From Isoptericola sp. BMS4 (GTDB taxonomy: Bacteria > Actinomycetota > Actinomycetes > Actinomycetales > Cellulomonadaceae): a DNA stretch of 64,000 bases. Location: the NCBI RefSeq assembly GCF_011634835.1, contig NZ_SIRP01000001.1, forward strand, positions 1,026,768 through 1,090,767. The letters run 5' to 3'. Position numbers and translations under genes: made by a program. The notes under the pieces were generated by a model. The model saw only the letters and a list, made by a program, of their open reading frames with translations, ran no database searches and was not told the DNA's origin. Positions 21,052-29,991 of the stretch are shown piece after piece (positions within the stretch are counted from its first letter, which is position 1; every line of letters begins with the position of its first letter).

Positions 21052-22203
21052 ATGAGCACCCGTACGCAGGCATCGTTCGCACGCCGGGCCCTCGCGGTCG
21101 CCGCCACCTCCGCCGTCGGGGTGGGGCTGGTCGCCGCGGCCCCCGCCTCCGCCGCCCAGGACGACGAGATCCTCGTCGTCGGCAAGACCCTCGGCTTCCG
21201 CCACTCCCACATCGACGACACCACCCACGCGCTCATCGACCTGGGGGAGGACCACGGGTTCACGGTCGACGTGTGGGACCCGCCCAACGACTCCGCCGGC
21301 TGGTGGGGCGACGGCTCGCCCGGACAGCCCGACCTCACCATGGATTCCACGCCGTTCACCAGCGCCGAGGACCTCGCGCGGTACGACTCGATCGTCTTCG
21401 TCTCGCCGGTGGACAACACCAACAGCCTCGACCCCGAGGTGCCCCGGCTGCTCGACGACGACGAGCTCGCCGCCCTGCAGGGCTACGTGCACGCGGGCGG
21501 CGGCGTCGTCGGCATCCACGCCGCCACCGACACCATGCACACGTCGGGCTGGTTCACGCGGCTCATCGGCGGCGGAGCCCGGTTCGCCGGACACCCGCAG
21601 CAGCAGACTGCCACCATGCGCGTGGAGAGCCCCGCCCACCCGTCCATGCAGGGCGTCCCGCTGGAGTGGGAGCGCTGGGACGAGTGGTACAACTACACGC
21701 TCAACCCTCGCGGCGACGTGCACGTGCTGCAGACCCTCGACGAGTCGACGTACTCCGGCGGCAGCATGGGCGAGGACCACCCGATCGCGTGGTGCCAGAA
21801 CTTCGAGGGCGGCCGCTCCTGGCACCAGGGCGCGGGCCACGTCGACGAGGCCTGGACCGACGACACGTTCCTCACGATGGTGCTGCGGGGCATCGAGTGG
21901 ACGTCCGGCCGCGTCAGCGGCGGCGGCGACTGCGTGACGTTCGGCGAGGTCGACGGTCTCGTCGCCGGGCTGCCGACGGACACCGTTCGGGACCGGGTGG
22001 CCGTGTCGCTGCTGACCGACCGGCTGGACGCCGCCGAGCAGGCCGCCGACGACGGCGACCGGGCCGGCGCGCTGCGTCGCCTGCGGGTGGCGGAGCACCT
22101 CGCCGGGGCGCTCGTCGCCGACGACGACGCCGCCGACGTGCTGGCCGGCAAGGTCGCCGACCTGACCGAGTGGCAGCAGGGGCTCCGCGCCGCCGGCCTC
22201 TGA
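21052..22203 (+). CDS. Secreted ThuA-domain protein
   Basis: A 383-residue exported protein. A Sec-type signal peptide ends near APASA (about residue 34) and leads into a ThuA-like domain of the class I glutamine-amidotransferase fold: EILVVGKTLGFRHSHIDD, YDSIVFVSPVD, GYVHAGGGVVGIHAATD and DHPIAWCQNFEGGRSWHQGAGH. A short helical C-terminal region (about 310-383, DRLDAAEQAADDGDRAGALRRLRVAEHL) resembles the four-helix modules at the ends of secreted carbohydrate-active proteins. ThuA domains have been linked to sugar metabolism (trehalose utilisation) without a proven reaction. ATG at 21052 with AAAGGAG upstream. It is monocistronic, convergent with the GH106-like gene, and may bind or modify extracellular glycans. 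Confidence 0.82.
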   Translation: MSTRTQASFARRALAVAATSAVGVGLVAAAPASAAQDDEILVVGKTLGFRHSHIDDTTHALIDLGEDHGFTVDVWDPPNDSAGWWGDGSPGQPDLTMDSTPFTSAEDLARYDSIVFVSPVDNTNSLDPEVPRLLDDDELAALQGYVHAGGGVVGIHAATDTMHTSGWFTRLIGGGARFAGHPQQQTATMRVESPAHPSMQGVPLEWERWDEWYNYTLNPRGDVHVLQTLDESTYSGGSMGEDHPIAWCQNFEGGRSWHQGAGHVDEAWTDDTFLTMVLRGIEWTSGRVSGGGDCVTFGEVDGLVAGLPTDTVRDRVAVSLLTDRLDAAEQAADDGDRAGALRRLRVAEHLAGALVADDDAADVLAGKVADLTEWQQGLRAAGL

Positions 22204-22237
22204 GCCCACGAGGGCGGCCGGCGCGGCGCTCGGTGCG

Positions 22238-24574
22238 TCAGAGCGTCAGCGTGACCGGGCCGATCAGGCCCGACGGGCACCGGTCGCCCTCGTAGTAGAC
22301 GGCGGCGTTGTTGCTCACCAGCACCTCGACGACGTTCGGGCCGGCCCGCAGCGCGCCGGCCGGGACGTCCACGACGTGCGGGGCGGCGAGGGCGTGCCCC
22401 ACCACGGTCCCGTTCACCGTCACCGTCGCCGCGTCCCCGACGGCGCCGAGGTTCAGGCGCGCGGCACCGGCGCCGTCGGGCAGGTCGGCCGTCGCGACGT
22501 AGCGCACGGACCCCGCGAAGCGGCGCAGCGCGGGGACGGCGGTCCAGTCGCCGAGGCCGAGCGCGTCCGGCACGACGGTGGCCGGGTCGTCCCGGACGTC
22601 GTCGAGGTCGCCCACGACCCGCTCGACGGCGCCGCGCCACCCGGTCACCTCGACCCGCCGACCCGGCGCCGGGGGCGCGGCGGCGACCTTCCGGCCCCCG
22701 GCCGCCACGAGCGCGAGCGTGCGCCGCCGCTCCAGGACCAGCGGCACCCGGCCGTCGGCGTCGCGCTCGACCGGGCGGCACGTGTCGGTGAACGGGTCCC
22801 ACCAGCAGGCGTCGGCGGGCAGCCCCGACAGCCGCAGGGCGGTGCGGACCGTCCGCTCGCCCTCGTGGAAGCACACGTAGCCGGCGCCGTCCGCCAGCAC
22901 CACGACCCGCAGGTCCGGCGCCGGGGGAGCGGCCTCGACCACCGGGGCCCCGGCGGCCCGCAGCCGCTCCTTGAGCGACACGACGTCGGGCACGCCGTCG
23001 GCCGGGTCCACGAGCTCGGCGTGCCCGACGCCGTCCGTCGTGTACCCGAAGTCGACCTGCGCCTCCAGCAGCGCCCGCACCACCGGCCCCGACGTCGCGG
23101 CGTCCGGGCGGCTCAGCACCCCGACCGGCCACACCGGCAGCGCTGCCGCGAGCAGCTCGGCGACCCGCCGCACGTATCCGACGAGCGCCGGCAGGTGCGG
23201 CCACCACGAGTTCCACCGGCCCAGGTCCGGCTCGCTCTCGAACGCCCGCCCGCCGCGCACGGAAGAGAAGAACGCGTGCAGCACCGGCGTCGTCACGCCG
23301 CGGCTCAGGTACCAGTCGAGCAGCCAGCGGGCCTCGTCCAGGGTGAGCCGCCACCCGTACGCGCCGAGCGCCTCCGTGACCGCGGGCGTCCCGCCGCGGG
23401 CCCGGGCGGCGCTCGCCGCCACCTTCGGGGCGGCGCTCTCCGAGCCGTCGAGCGCCGTGCCGTCCCCGCCGGAGGCCGGCGGGAGCACCCAGCGCCACAC
23501 CGTGTCCTGGCCGGGCCAGTGCATCCGGGCGGCGGTCGCGAGGTCGTCCGGCTCGGCCGGGTGCCCCGTCAGGGCGATGCCGTGCCGGGCGCACCACGCC
23601 GCCTGCGCGTCGTAGTAGACGCGGTGCAGCCGTGCGCGGACGGCGTCGTCCCAGGCGCGCGCGAACCCGGTGGACGCCGGGTCGGTGCCGCCGGGGCGTG
23701 CGCCGTCGCCCGCGTCCCACAGCTCGGGCAGACGGCGCAGCACCTCGCCGGTCGCGACGTCGAGGCTCGCCGCGACCTCGGCCTCCAGGCCGGGCGTGTA
23801 CGGGCGCGCGTGCGGCCGGTGCCCGCGGCCCAGCAGGAACGGCTCGTCGGTGAACATCGCGACGACCGTCGTGCCCAGGTGGTCGCCCAGGGCCGCCGCG
23901 TACGCGTCGTGAGTCAGCTCCAGGAACGCCGCCACCGCGCCCGGGTCCAGCAGGTCCGCCGCGGGCGGGGCGAGGGCGTGCCCGTCGTCCTGCTCCGGGT
24001 GCGCCCCGCGGATCGTGCCGCCGCTCGCCGCGTCGAACACCGCGGTGACGCGCCACGCGCCCGCCGGCAGGTCGAGCCGCACCAGGCCCGGCGCGCGCAC
24101 GGGCAGGAGCACGCCGTCGCCGTCGCGCGGGCCCCCCGGCGGCCGCGCGACGACGGCGAGCAGCCGCGCGTCCAGGTCGCGGCCCAGCGCGGGGCGCCAG
24201 TACGCGTCGTCCGCGCCGTCGACGACGACGTCGTGCGCCACCGGGACGAGGCAGCGCGCGGCGAACGCCGGGTCGCGTGCCACCACGGCGCCGTTCGCCG
24301 ACCCCGACGGGTACGACGCCTCGTCGTACAGCATCACCGCCAGGCCGAGGCGCGCGCACTCGTCGACGGCGACCCGCACCAGGCGCAGGAACTCCGGCGT
24401 CAGGTACCCGACCCGCCTGCTCAGCCCAACGCGGGCGCTCAGGGTCACGCCCACGAACCCCGCGCCTGCGATCTCCCGCAGCTGCGCGAGGACCGCGGCG
24501 TCGTCCAGGTCGTCGTTCCAGAAGACGAACGCGTACGGCCCTACGGGTCCGCGGGGCACGGGCCGGTCGGTCAT
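22238..24574 (-). CDS. GH106-like glycoside hydrolase (probable alpha-L-rhamnosidase)
   Basis: A 778-residue cytoplasmic glycoside hydrolase. The N-terminal barrel contains FVFWNDDLDDAAVLAQLREIAGAGFVGVTLS and LGLAVMLYDEASYPSGSANG, the pattern of GH106 and related alpha-L-rhamnosidase-type barrels. The end (YVATADLPDGAGAARLNLGAVGDAATVTVNG) is a galactose-binding-like beta-sandwich. Its ATG overlaps the GH42 stop (ATGA at 24574), so both are in one operon controlled by the TGAATCGGTTCA operator at 26662. Linkage to the rhamnose regulon supports rhamnosidase activity on rhamnogalacturonan fragments. The family call rests on pattern recognition; another retaining/inverting family with the same fold is possible. 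Confidence 0.65.
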   Translation of the reverse strand: MTDRPVPRGPVGPYAFVFWNDDLDDAAVLAQLREIAGAGFVGVTLSARVGLSRRVGYLTPEFLRLVRVAVDECARLGLAVMLYDEASYPSGSANGAVVARDPAFAARCLVPVAHDVVVDGADDAYWRPALGRDLDARLLAVVARPPGGPRDGDGVLLPVRAPGLVRLDLPAGAWRVTAVFDAASGGTIRGAHPEQDDGHALAPPAADLLDPGAVAAFLELTHDAYAAALGDHLGTTVVAMFTDEPFLLGRGHRPHARPYTPGLEAEVAASLDVATGEVLRRLPELWDAGDGARPGGTDPASTGFARAWDDAVRARLHRVYYDAQAAWCARHGIALTGHPAEPDDLATAARMHWPGQDTVWRWVLPPASGGDGTALDGSESAAPKVAASAARARGGTPAVTEALGAYGWRLTLDEARWLLDWYLSRGVTTPVLHAFFSSVRGGRAFESEPDLGRWNSWWPHLPALVGYVRRVAELLAAALPVWPVGVLSRPDAATSGPVVRALLEAQVDFGYTTDGVGHAELVDPADGVPDVVSLKERLRAAGAPVVEAAPPAPDLRVVVLADGAGYVCFHEGERTVRTALRLSGLPADACWWDPFTDTCRPVERDADGRVPLVLERRRTLALVAAGGRKVAAAPPAPGRRVEVTGWRGAVERVVGDLDDVRDDPATVVPDALGLGDWTAVPALRRFAGSVRYVATADLPDGAGAARLNLGAVGDAATVTVNGTVVGHALAAPHVVDVPAGALRAGPNVVEVLVSNNAAVYYEGDRCPSGLIGPVTLTL

Positions 24575-26652
24575 GCGGCGCGGACGACGCGGACCGCCCC
24601 GGACGGGACCGTGAGCCTGCCGCCGACGGGTTCGCCGGTGAGCAGCTCGGTCCCGGCGACGGGGGAGCCGTCGTCGCCGAGCACAGCCTCACGCTCGGTG
24701 TGGTTGATGACGAACAGCCACGACGCCGCGCCGTCCTCGGCCCAGCGGCGCACCACCTCGACGCCGGCGGGGGCGGCGAGGTCCGGGCCGACGCCGGCCT
24801 CGGCGACCAGCCGCCCGACGAGCGCGTCCAGGCCGGGGCGGTCGAGGCGCGTGGCGACGTACCACGCCTGGCCGGCGCCCGCGTCCGCCCGCGTGACGGC
24901 CGGCCATCCCGCCAGCGGGCCGCCGTCGTACGCGGCGACCACCTCGGTGCCGTCCGCCACGTGGGTCTTCTCCGTCCACAGGTCGACCGTCGCGTCGCCG
25001 CCCACGGCCTTGCCCACCACGCGCGCGGTCTCGCCCTCCTGCAGCGGCCAGAACTCCTCGGTGCGCACCCCGAGCAGCTCCCGGAAGGCGCCGGGATACC
25101 CGCCGAGGCGGACGTGGTCGTGCTCGTCGACGATTCCGGAGAAGTACGTGACGACGACGGTCGCGCCGCGCTCGGCGGCCGCCGCGACGTTCGCGGCGTC
25201 GGCGTCCGTCACGAGGTAGGTCGTGGGCAGCACGACGAGGTCGTAGCCCGTGAGGTCGGCGTGCGACGGGACGAGGTCGACCGTGACGCCGTGGCGCCAC
25301 AGCGCCGCGTACCAGGCCTGCACCTGGTCCATGTAGCGCAGGTCGCCGGTGGGGTGCGAGTCGAGCTCGGCGCCCCACCACGACGGCCAGTCCACGACGA
25401 GCGCGGCGCGCGAGCGCACCCGCGACCCGCGCACCTCGCCCAGCGCACGCAGGGCGCGGCCCAGGTGCACGACGTCGCGCCACACGTCCGAGTCGGTGCC
25501 GGCGTGGGGCACCATCGCCGAGTGGTACTTCTCGGCGCCCGCGCGGGACTGGCGCCACTGGAAGAACATCACCGAGTCCGCGCCGCGGGCGACGTGCGCC
25601 AGCGAGTTGCGCAGCAGCTCCCCGGGGAGCTTGGCACGATTGCGCGGCTGCCAGTTCACCGCGGACGTCGAGTGCTCCATGAGGATCCACGGGGCGCCCC
25701 CCGCGAGGCCGCGGGCGAGGTCCGCCGAGAACGCGAGCTCGACCTGCCGCTCGCCGTCCGCGGCGATCGTGTAGTGGTCGTTGGCGACGACGTCGAGCTC
25801 GGGCGCCCAGGAGAAGTAGTCCATCCCCTTGGTGGTGCTGTGGGCCATGAGGTTCGTCGTGACGGGCACGTGCGGGGTGATCTCGCGCAGCGTGTCCCGC
25901 AGGTCGCGGTAGTAGTCGAGCAGCGCGTCGGACGTGAACCGGTCGTAGTCGAGCTGCTGGGTGGGGTTGGCCTGGGCCGGGGTGGTCAGCGGCGGCAGCA
26001 CGTCGTCGAACGACCCGTAGCGCTGCGCCCAGAACGCGGTGCCCCAGGCGGCGTTGAGCCCGTCCACGGTGCCGTACCGCGCGCGGAGCCACTCGCGGAA
26101 CGCGTCGGCGGCGGCCTCGGAGTAGTCCCTGGGCACGTGGCAGCCGATCTCGTTGTCGACGTGCCACAGGGCCAGCGCGGGGTGGTCTCGGTAGCGCTCG
26201 GCGACGCGCGCCGCCATGCGCAGCGCGTAGTCGCGGTGCACGGGGTGCGTGACGGCGTACGACTGCCGGCTGCCCTGGTGCAGCACGGTGCCGTCGGCGA
26301 GCCGCGGCAGGATCTCCGGGTGCTTGCGGGTCAGCCACGGCGGCGGGGACGCGGTGGCGGTGGCGAGCGCGACCTGGACCCCGGCGGCGTGCAGACGGTC
26401 CATCGTGTCGTCCAGCCAGCCCCAGTCCAGCTCGCCCTCGCGCGGCTCGATGGTGGCCCAGGCGAAGATCGCCACGCTGAGCAGGTTGACGCCCGCCTCA
26501 CGCATGAGCCCGACGTCCTCGAGGCGGACGTCGTCGGGCCACTGCTCGGGGTTGTAGTCGCCCCCGAAGCCGAGGCCGTCGAGGCGGTCGTTCCACGGGC
26601 GGACCTGGCGGGGGTCGAAGGACTCCGGTGTCGGGCGTCGTCGCATGGCCAC
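24571..26652 (-). CDS. GH42 beta-galactosidase
   Basis: A 693-residue intracellular family GH42 beta-galactosidase: catalytic TIM barrel (GGDYNPEQWP near 30; acid/base Glu168 in WHVDNEIG; nucleophile Glu326 in ILMEHSTSAVNWQ), trimerisation domain from about 395, and short C-terminal beta-domain. It would cleave terminal beta-galactose from pectic galactan or arabinogalactan-type oligosaccharides. Start is the GTG at 26652 or the ATG at 26646; neither has a clear ribosome site, so a leaderless transcript is possible. The operator TGAATCGGTTCA lies 10 bases upstream, and the gene is translationally coupled to the downstream GH106-like gene. Together they suit debranching of rhamnogalacturonan I side chains. 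Confidence 0.9.
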   Translation of the reverse strand: MAMRRRPTPESFDPRQVRPWNDRLDGLGFGGDYNPEQWPDDVRLEDVGLMREAGVNLLSVAIFAWATIEPREGELDWGWLDDTMDRLHAAGVQVALATATASPPPWLTRKHPEILPRLADGTVLHQGSRQSYAVTHPVHRDYALRMAARVAERYRDHPALALWHVDNEIGCHVPRDYSEAAADAFREWLRARYGTVDGLNAAWGTAFWAQRYGSFDDVLPPLTTPAQANPTQQLDYDRFTSDALLDYYRDLRDTLREITPHVPVTTNLMAHSTTKGMDYFSWAPELDVVANDHYTIAADGERQVELAFSADLARGLAGGAPWILMEHSTSAVNWQPRNRAKLPGELLRNSLAHVARGADSVMFFQWRQSRAGAEKYHSAMVPHAGTDSDVWRDVVHLGRALRALGEVRGSRVRSRAALVVDWPSWWGAELDSHPTGDLRYMDQVQAWYAALWRHGVTVDLVPSHADLTGYDLVVLPTTYLVTDADAANVAAAAERGATVVVTYFSGIVDEHDHVRLGGYPGAFRELLGVRTEEFWPLQEGETARVVGKAVGGDATVDLWTEKTHVADGTEVVAAYDGGPLAGWPAVTRADAGAGQAWYVATRLDRPGLDALVGRLVAEAGVGPDLAAPAGVEVVRRWAEDGAASWLFVINHTEREAVLGDDGSPVAGTELLTGEPVGGRLTVPSGAVRVVRAA

Positions 26653-26661
26653 AGTCTCGCA

Positions 26662-26673
26662 TGAATCGGTTCA
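26662..26673 (-). promoter_or_regulatory. Rhamnose-type LacI operator before GH42
   Basis: TGAATCGGTTCA fits the TGAAnCGnTTCA motif seen before rhaI (29920), rhaM (29468) and the ABC transporter (6366). It is ten bases upstream of the GH42 start, where a bound repressor would block initiation. The rest of the 227-base divergent gap shows no clear promoter boxes. Confidence 0.6.
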
Positions 26674-26879
26674 ACAGCGTGTGTCCCGGAGTCGCAGGGT
26701 GAAATACGGTCACGAAAGGATCACGTCCGGCGAATCCTGACATCTGCTCCGATAGCGTCATCGGCTGGACAGCATGTGCCGCCGACCGGGGGGGCGTCGG
26801 CTTCGGCTGCCGGCCCGAGGCGACCGTGCCCGTGCGAGGGCGTCGCCGCCCGTCGACCCGAGAGCGAGATTTCTCCCTG

Positions 26880-28253
26880 ATGACCGTCACACGCCTGCGA
26901 TCACCGATCGCACTCCTCGTCGGCGCGGCGCTCGCGCTGTTCGGGGCCGCCGCCGCCCCGAGCGCCTCCGCGACCGGCGGCCACGGCGGCCACCACGGCG
27001 GCGAGGAGCAGACCAAGCCCGGGCAGGAGACGTGCCCGGACGGCGGTGGATGGACGAAGACCGACATCGGCGGCGAGCGGACCTCGGTCGAGGTCCAGGC
27101 CACCGAGGGCTTCGTCATCGTCGAGTACTGCGTCAAGGCGTCCACCGAGGTCGAGTTCCACGACGTCGAGCCTGGTCAGGAGACCGTGGTCATCGCCTCC
27201 CCGGCGACCAACGGCAACGGTGAGACCCAGGCGATCAGCCACTACTCGGTCCGCGAGGTTCCCGTCGAGGAGGCCGAGGAGCCGACGTACCCCGCGCCGG
27301 TGTGCGAGGGCGGTGTGACGGTCACGTACCCCGAGGGCTCGCAGGGCCAGGGGTGGAACCACGTCAACGTCACCGTGGAGAACCTCGAGAGCGACGAGGA
27401 AGTCACGCTCAACTTCCACAACGACGCCGACGACTGGTCGGGCGTGGTGTCGTTCGACGCGACCACGCACGCCGACTGGCCGGGCTGGGAGCACTACGCC
27501 TACACCTGGGTCCAGGTGGCCGGCACCGACCTGCACTGGGGCGAGACCGGTGAGGAGCCGGTCGTCTGCGGCGAGAAGCCGGAGGAGCCCGGCACCCCCG
27601 AGGAGCCGGAGGAGCCGACGGAGCCGACCCTCGAGGGCTCGATCGTCTCCACCGACTGCATCGCGGACGCGCCGTGGATCACCTACGACGTCCGCGTCAC
27701 GCCCGCGGACGCCGAGCTCGACGACCGGACGGCCGAGCTCGTCCTCACCGACGGCACGCGGACCGAGACCATCACCCTCGGTGAGCTCGGCGAGGACGGC
27801 ACCCTGGCCGGCCGGACGCTGTGGCCGGGCGCCGAGGTCGCCGAGGACGGCGTCACGCCGATCGCGTGGCCGGGCTGGGAGCGGCTCGACGACGGTACCT
27901 GGGTCGAGACCGACGAGAACTTCGCGTGGACCCGCGAGGGTGTGACCGCGACGCTGGTCGTCAACCCTGACCTCGCCGTGGAGAACTTCGCGTACCCGCC
28001 GCCGACCTCGGCCTGCGCCAACCCGCCGCAGGACACAGAGACCCCGGGGACGCCGGCGCCCACCGAGCCGGTCGACCAGACCGTGACCCCGGCCGAGCCG
28101 GGCGACACGCCGTCCGACGAGGCCCCCGCGCCGGCCGCGGCCGGGGACGACGAGCTGCCGCAGACGGGCAGCGACGTGCTGATCTACGCGCTGGTGGCGT
28201 TCGTGCTGCTCGCGGTGGGCGGCACCGTGCTGGTGGTGCGGCGCCGGGTCTGA
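26880..28253 (+). CDS. LPXTG-anchored surface protein
   Basis: A 457-residue exported, cell-wall-anchored protein. The signal peptide ends near PSASA (about residue 31). A His/Gly-rich stretch (GGHGGHHGG) follows, then two extracellular regions separated by a Pro/Glu linker (PEEPGTPEEPEEPTEPT near 240), then a Pro/Thr-rich wall-spanning region. It ends with the sortase motif LPQTG, a hydrophobic helix and RRRV. The two extracellular parts contain related elements (HADWPGWEHYAYTWVQV and IAWPGWERLDDGTWVET), suggesting repeated beta-domains. Function is unknown; binding of the substrate polysaccharide or cell-surface display are possibilities. The ATG at 26880 has a poor ribosome site. Sortase is not encoded nearby. 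Confidence 0.85.
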   Translation: MTVTRLRSPIALLVGAALALFGAAAAPSASATGGHGGHHGGEEQTKPGQETCPDGGGWTKTDIGGERTSVEVQATEGFVIVEYCVKASTEVEFHDVEPGQETVVIASPATNGNGETQAISHYSVREVPVEEAEEPTYPAPVCEGGVTVTYPEGSQGQGWNHVNVTVENLESDEEVTLNFHNDADDWSGVVSFDATTHADWPGWEHYAYTWVQVAGTDLHWGETGEEPVVCGEKPEEPGTPEEPEEPTEPTLEGSIVSTDCIADAPWITYDVRVTPADAELDDRTAELVLTDGTRTETITLGELGEDGTLAGRTLWPGAEVAEDGVTPIAWPGWERLDDGTWVETDENFAWTREGVTATLVVNPDLAVENFAYPPPTSACANPPQDTETPGTPAPTEPVDQTVTPAEPGDTPSDEAPAPAAAGDDELPQTGSDVLIYALVAFVLLAVGGTVLVVRRRV

Positions 28254-28283
28254 CACGCCCGATCTGACGCGACCGGCGGACGG

Positions 28284-28319
28284 CGACGGCCGCCTCCCTG
28301 GACGGGGAGGCGGCCGTCG
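28284..28319. terminator. Bidirectional terminator hairpin
   Basis: CGACGGCCGCCTCCC (28284-28298) pairs perfectly over 15 bp with 28305-28319 around a six-base loop. It lies between the convergent LPXTG and LacI genes and should terminate both. Confidence 0.75.
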
Positions 28320-28333
28320 TCGTCGTGGTGGGC

Positions 28334-29353
28334 TCAGCTGGTGCCGGTCGTCGACTCGCGGACGACGAGCTCCGGCTGGAACGTCACGTGCACGACGGTC
28401 TCGTCCTCGTCGAGCAGCAGGTCCGCGGCCCGGTAGCCGAGCAGGTGGGTGGGCTGGCGCACCGAGGTCAGCGGGGTGGCGAGCTCCCCGGCGAACGTGA
28501 CGTCGTCGTACCCGACGACGGCCATCCCGGAGGGGACGGGGATGCCGGCGGCGCGCAGGGTGCGCAGCGCCCCCAGCGCGGTGAGGTCGTTGACGCACAT
28601 GACCGCCGTCGGGCGGTCCGCGAGGTCGAGCACCCGCTCGGTGCCCCGCTGCCCGCCCTCGGCGTTGAGGCTGTCGATCGTCACCTCGACGAGCGCGTGC
28701 TCCGGGTCCAGGCCGGCGCTCGCGAGCGCGGCGGCCATGCCCTCGGCGCGGTCGGCGCACTGGCGGATCGTGTGCGGGCCGTTGAGGAACGCGATGCGCT
28801 CGTGCCCGAGCCCGACGAGGTGCTGCGCCGCGGCGCCGGCGCCGGCGCGGTCGTCGACGGCGACCGACGAGAGCGTGTCGGACGGCGACGGGCGGTCGAG
28901 CAGCACGACCCGCAGGCCGCGCGCCCGGATCGCCTCCAGGTGCTCGACGTCGGACGTCGCGGGCACGACCATCAGCCCCTGGACGCCGTGCTCCTCGAAC
29001 AGGCGAAGGTAGCGCGCCTCGCGCTCCGGCTCCTCGTCGGAGCTGGCGAGCATGAGGGTGTGGTCCGCCTCCTCGAGGCGGTCCTCGATGCCCCGCGCGA
29101 CGTCGGTGAAGAACGGGTTGGCGACGTCGAGCACGATGGCACCCGCCGTCGTGATGGTGCCGGCGCGCAGCTGGCGGGCGGACCCGTTGGGCACGAAGTC
29201 GAGCTCGCCGATGGCGGCCTGGACGCGCTCGCGGGTGGTGGGGGAGACGCGGTCGGGCCGGTTCAGCACGTTCGACACCGTGCCGACCGACACCCCGGCC
29301 AGGCGGGCGACGTCGCTGATGGACGCGCGGCGTCTCGGGACGGTGGTGGTCAT
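28334..29353 (-). CDS. LacI-family regulator of rhamnose catabolism (RhaR-type)
   Basis: A 339-residue LacI/GalR repressor. HTH RASISDVARLAGVSVGTVSNVLNRP at about residues 9-33, hinge LDFVPNGSARQLRAG, then a sugar-sensing domain (AGAIVLDVANPFFTDVARGIED; NDLTALGALRTLRAAGIPVPSGMAVVGYDDV). ATG at 29353 with GAGGAG upstream. It is divergent from rhaM, and the TGAAnCGnTTCA palindrome occurs on the rhaM start, before rhaI, before GH42 and before the ABC transporter at 6444. It is thus the obvious candidate to bind that motif and control a rhamnose/rhamnogalacturonan regulon. The effector is probably rhamnose, rhamnulose or a phosphate thereof (inference). Confidence 0.88.
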   Translation of the reverse strand: MTTTVPRRRASISDVARLAGVSVGTVSNVLNRPDRVSPTTRERVQAAIGELDFVPNGSARQLRAGTITTAGAIVLDVANPFFTDVARGIEDRLEEADHTLMLASSDEEPEREARYLRLFEEHGVQGLMVVPATSDVEHLEAIRARGLRVVLLDRPSPSDTLSSVAVDDRAGAGAAAQHLVGLGHERIAFLNGPHTIRQCADRAEGMAAALASAGLDPEHALVEVTIDSLNAEGGQRGTERVLDLADRPTAVMCVNDLTALGALRTLRAAGIPVPSGMAVVGYDDVTFAGELATPLTSVRQPTHLLGYRAADLLLDEDETVVHVTFQPELVVRESTTGTS

Positions 29354-29454
29354 GCTGTGCGGGCTCCTCGGGTCGGGGCGCGCCGTCGCGCCGTGCACCA
29401 GGTTACTGGGCCGTCGCGTCCGGTCCCCTCCTGATCGTGGTCACGACGACCTGC

Positions 29455-29479
29455 TAGGTTCAGTGTATGAACCGTTTCA
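29455..29479 (+). promoter_or_regulatory. rhaM promoter with operator over the start codon
   Basis: TAGGTT (29455-29460) is a likely -10, seven bases before the ATG at 29467, implying a leaderless mRNA. The operator TGAACCGTTTCA (29468-29479) begins at the second base of the start codon, so the bound regulator would cover the transcription start. No good -35 is evident. Confidence 0.5.
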
Positions 29480-29841
29480 TCGATGAGGCGGCCACGACGC
29501 ACGTCTGCTTCGTGTCGCGGGTGCGCCGGGACCGGATCGACGAGTACCGCGCGGCCCACGCCGCCGTCTGGCCCGAGATGCTCGAGGCGCTGGCCGAGAC
29601 CGGATGGCACGACTACCGGCTGTTCCTCGGCGAGGACGGCCTGCTGGTCGGCGTGCTGCGCACCGACGACTACGAGCGCGCGCAGCGGGACATGGCGGCG
29701 CGCGAGGTGAACGAGCGGTGGCAGGCCGCGATGGGCGACTTCTTCGAGCCGTCCGGCGGGCGCCCGGACGAGGGGTTCGTGCGGCTCGAGGAGGTCTTCC
29801 ACCTGGAGGCGCAGCTCGAGGCTGCCCGACGCGAGGGGTGA
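29467..29841 (+). CDS. rhaM: L-rhamnose mutarotase
   Basis: RhaM interconverts alpha- and beta-L-rhamnose, supplying the anomer used by the isomerase. The 124-residue protein is slightly longer than the usual 104, with about 11 extra residues at the N-terminus (the first coding bases double as the LacI operator) and some at the C-terminus. Family motifs: VCFVSRVRRDRIDEYRAAHAAVWPEMLEAL, the catalytic-region WHDYRLFL, and a dimer-forming ending VFHLE. The protein is a ferredoxin-like alpha/beta barrel dimer in this family. It is the first gene after the divergent regulator and 150 bases before rhaI, which has its own promoter. Confidence 0.93.
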   Translation: MNRFIDEAATTHVCFVSRVRRDRIDEYRAAHAAVWPEMLEALAETGWHDYRLFLGEDGLLVGVLRTDDYERAQRDMAAREVNERWQAAMGDFFEPSGGRPDEGFVRLEEVFHLEAQLEAARREG

Positions 29842-29890
29842 GGCGCCGCGTCCGCGGGCGGCCGGATCCGGCCGGCGGCCCAGGGGGCGG

Positions 29891-29931
29891 TTGACGACGG
29901 GTCGCCGCCTGGTAGCATATGAATCGATTCA
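29891..29931 (+). promoter_or_regulatory. rhaI promoter and perfect rhamnose operator
   Basis: TTGACG (29891-29896) and TAGCAT (29913-29918), spaced 16 bases, form a strong promoter. Immediately downstream is the perfect palindrome TGAATCGATTCA (29920-29931), the best example of the regulon motif, positioned to block transcription of rhaI and the genes behind it. Confidence 0.75.
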
Positions 29932-29991
29932 AGATCTGACCACGCGGCCCCGGCCGCACATCGCGCGACGTGGCGCGACCGAGGAGGAGAG

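Noticed and set aside
26761-26879. Riboswitch-like leader before the LPXTG gene
   Set aside because: The segment is GC-rich with some complementarity, but no recognisable riboswitch consensus; nothing specific could be supported.
26662-29931. CRISPR or repeat array from the recurring TGAAnCGnTTCA elements
   Set aside because: Only single copies at promoters, irregular spacing, and palindromic form typical of repressor operators. No CRISPR-like array was seen anywhere in the window.
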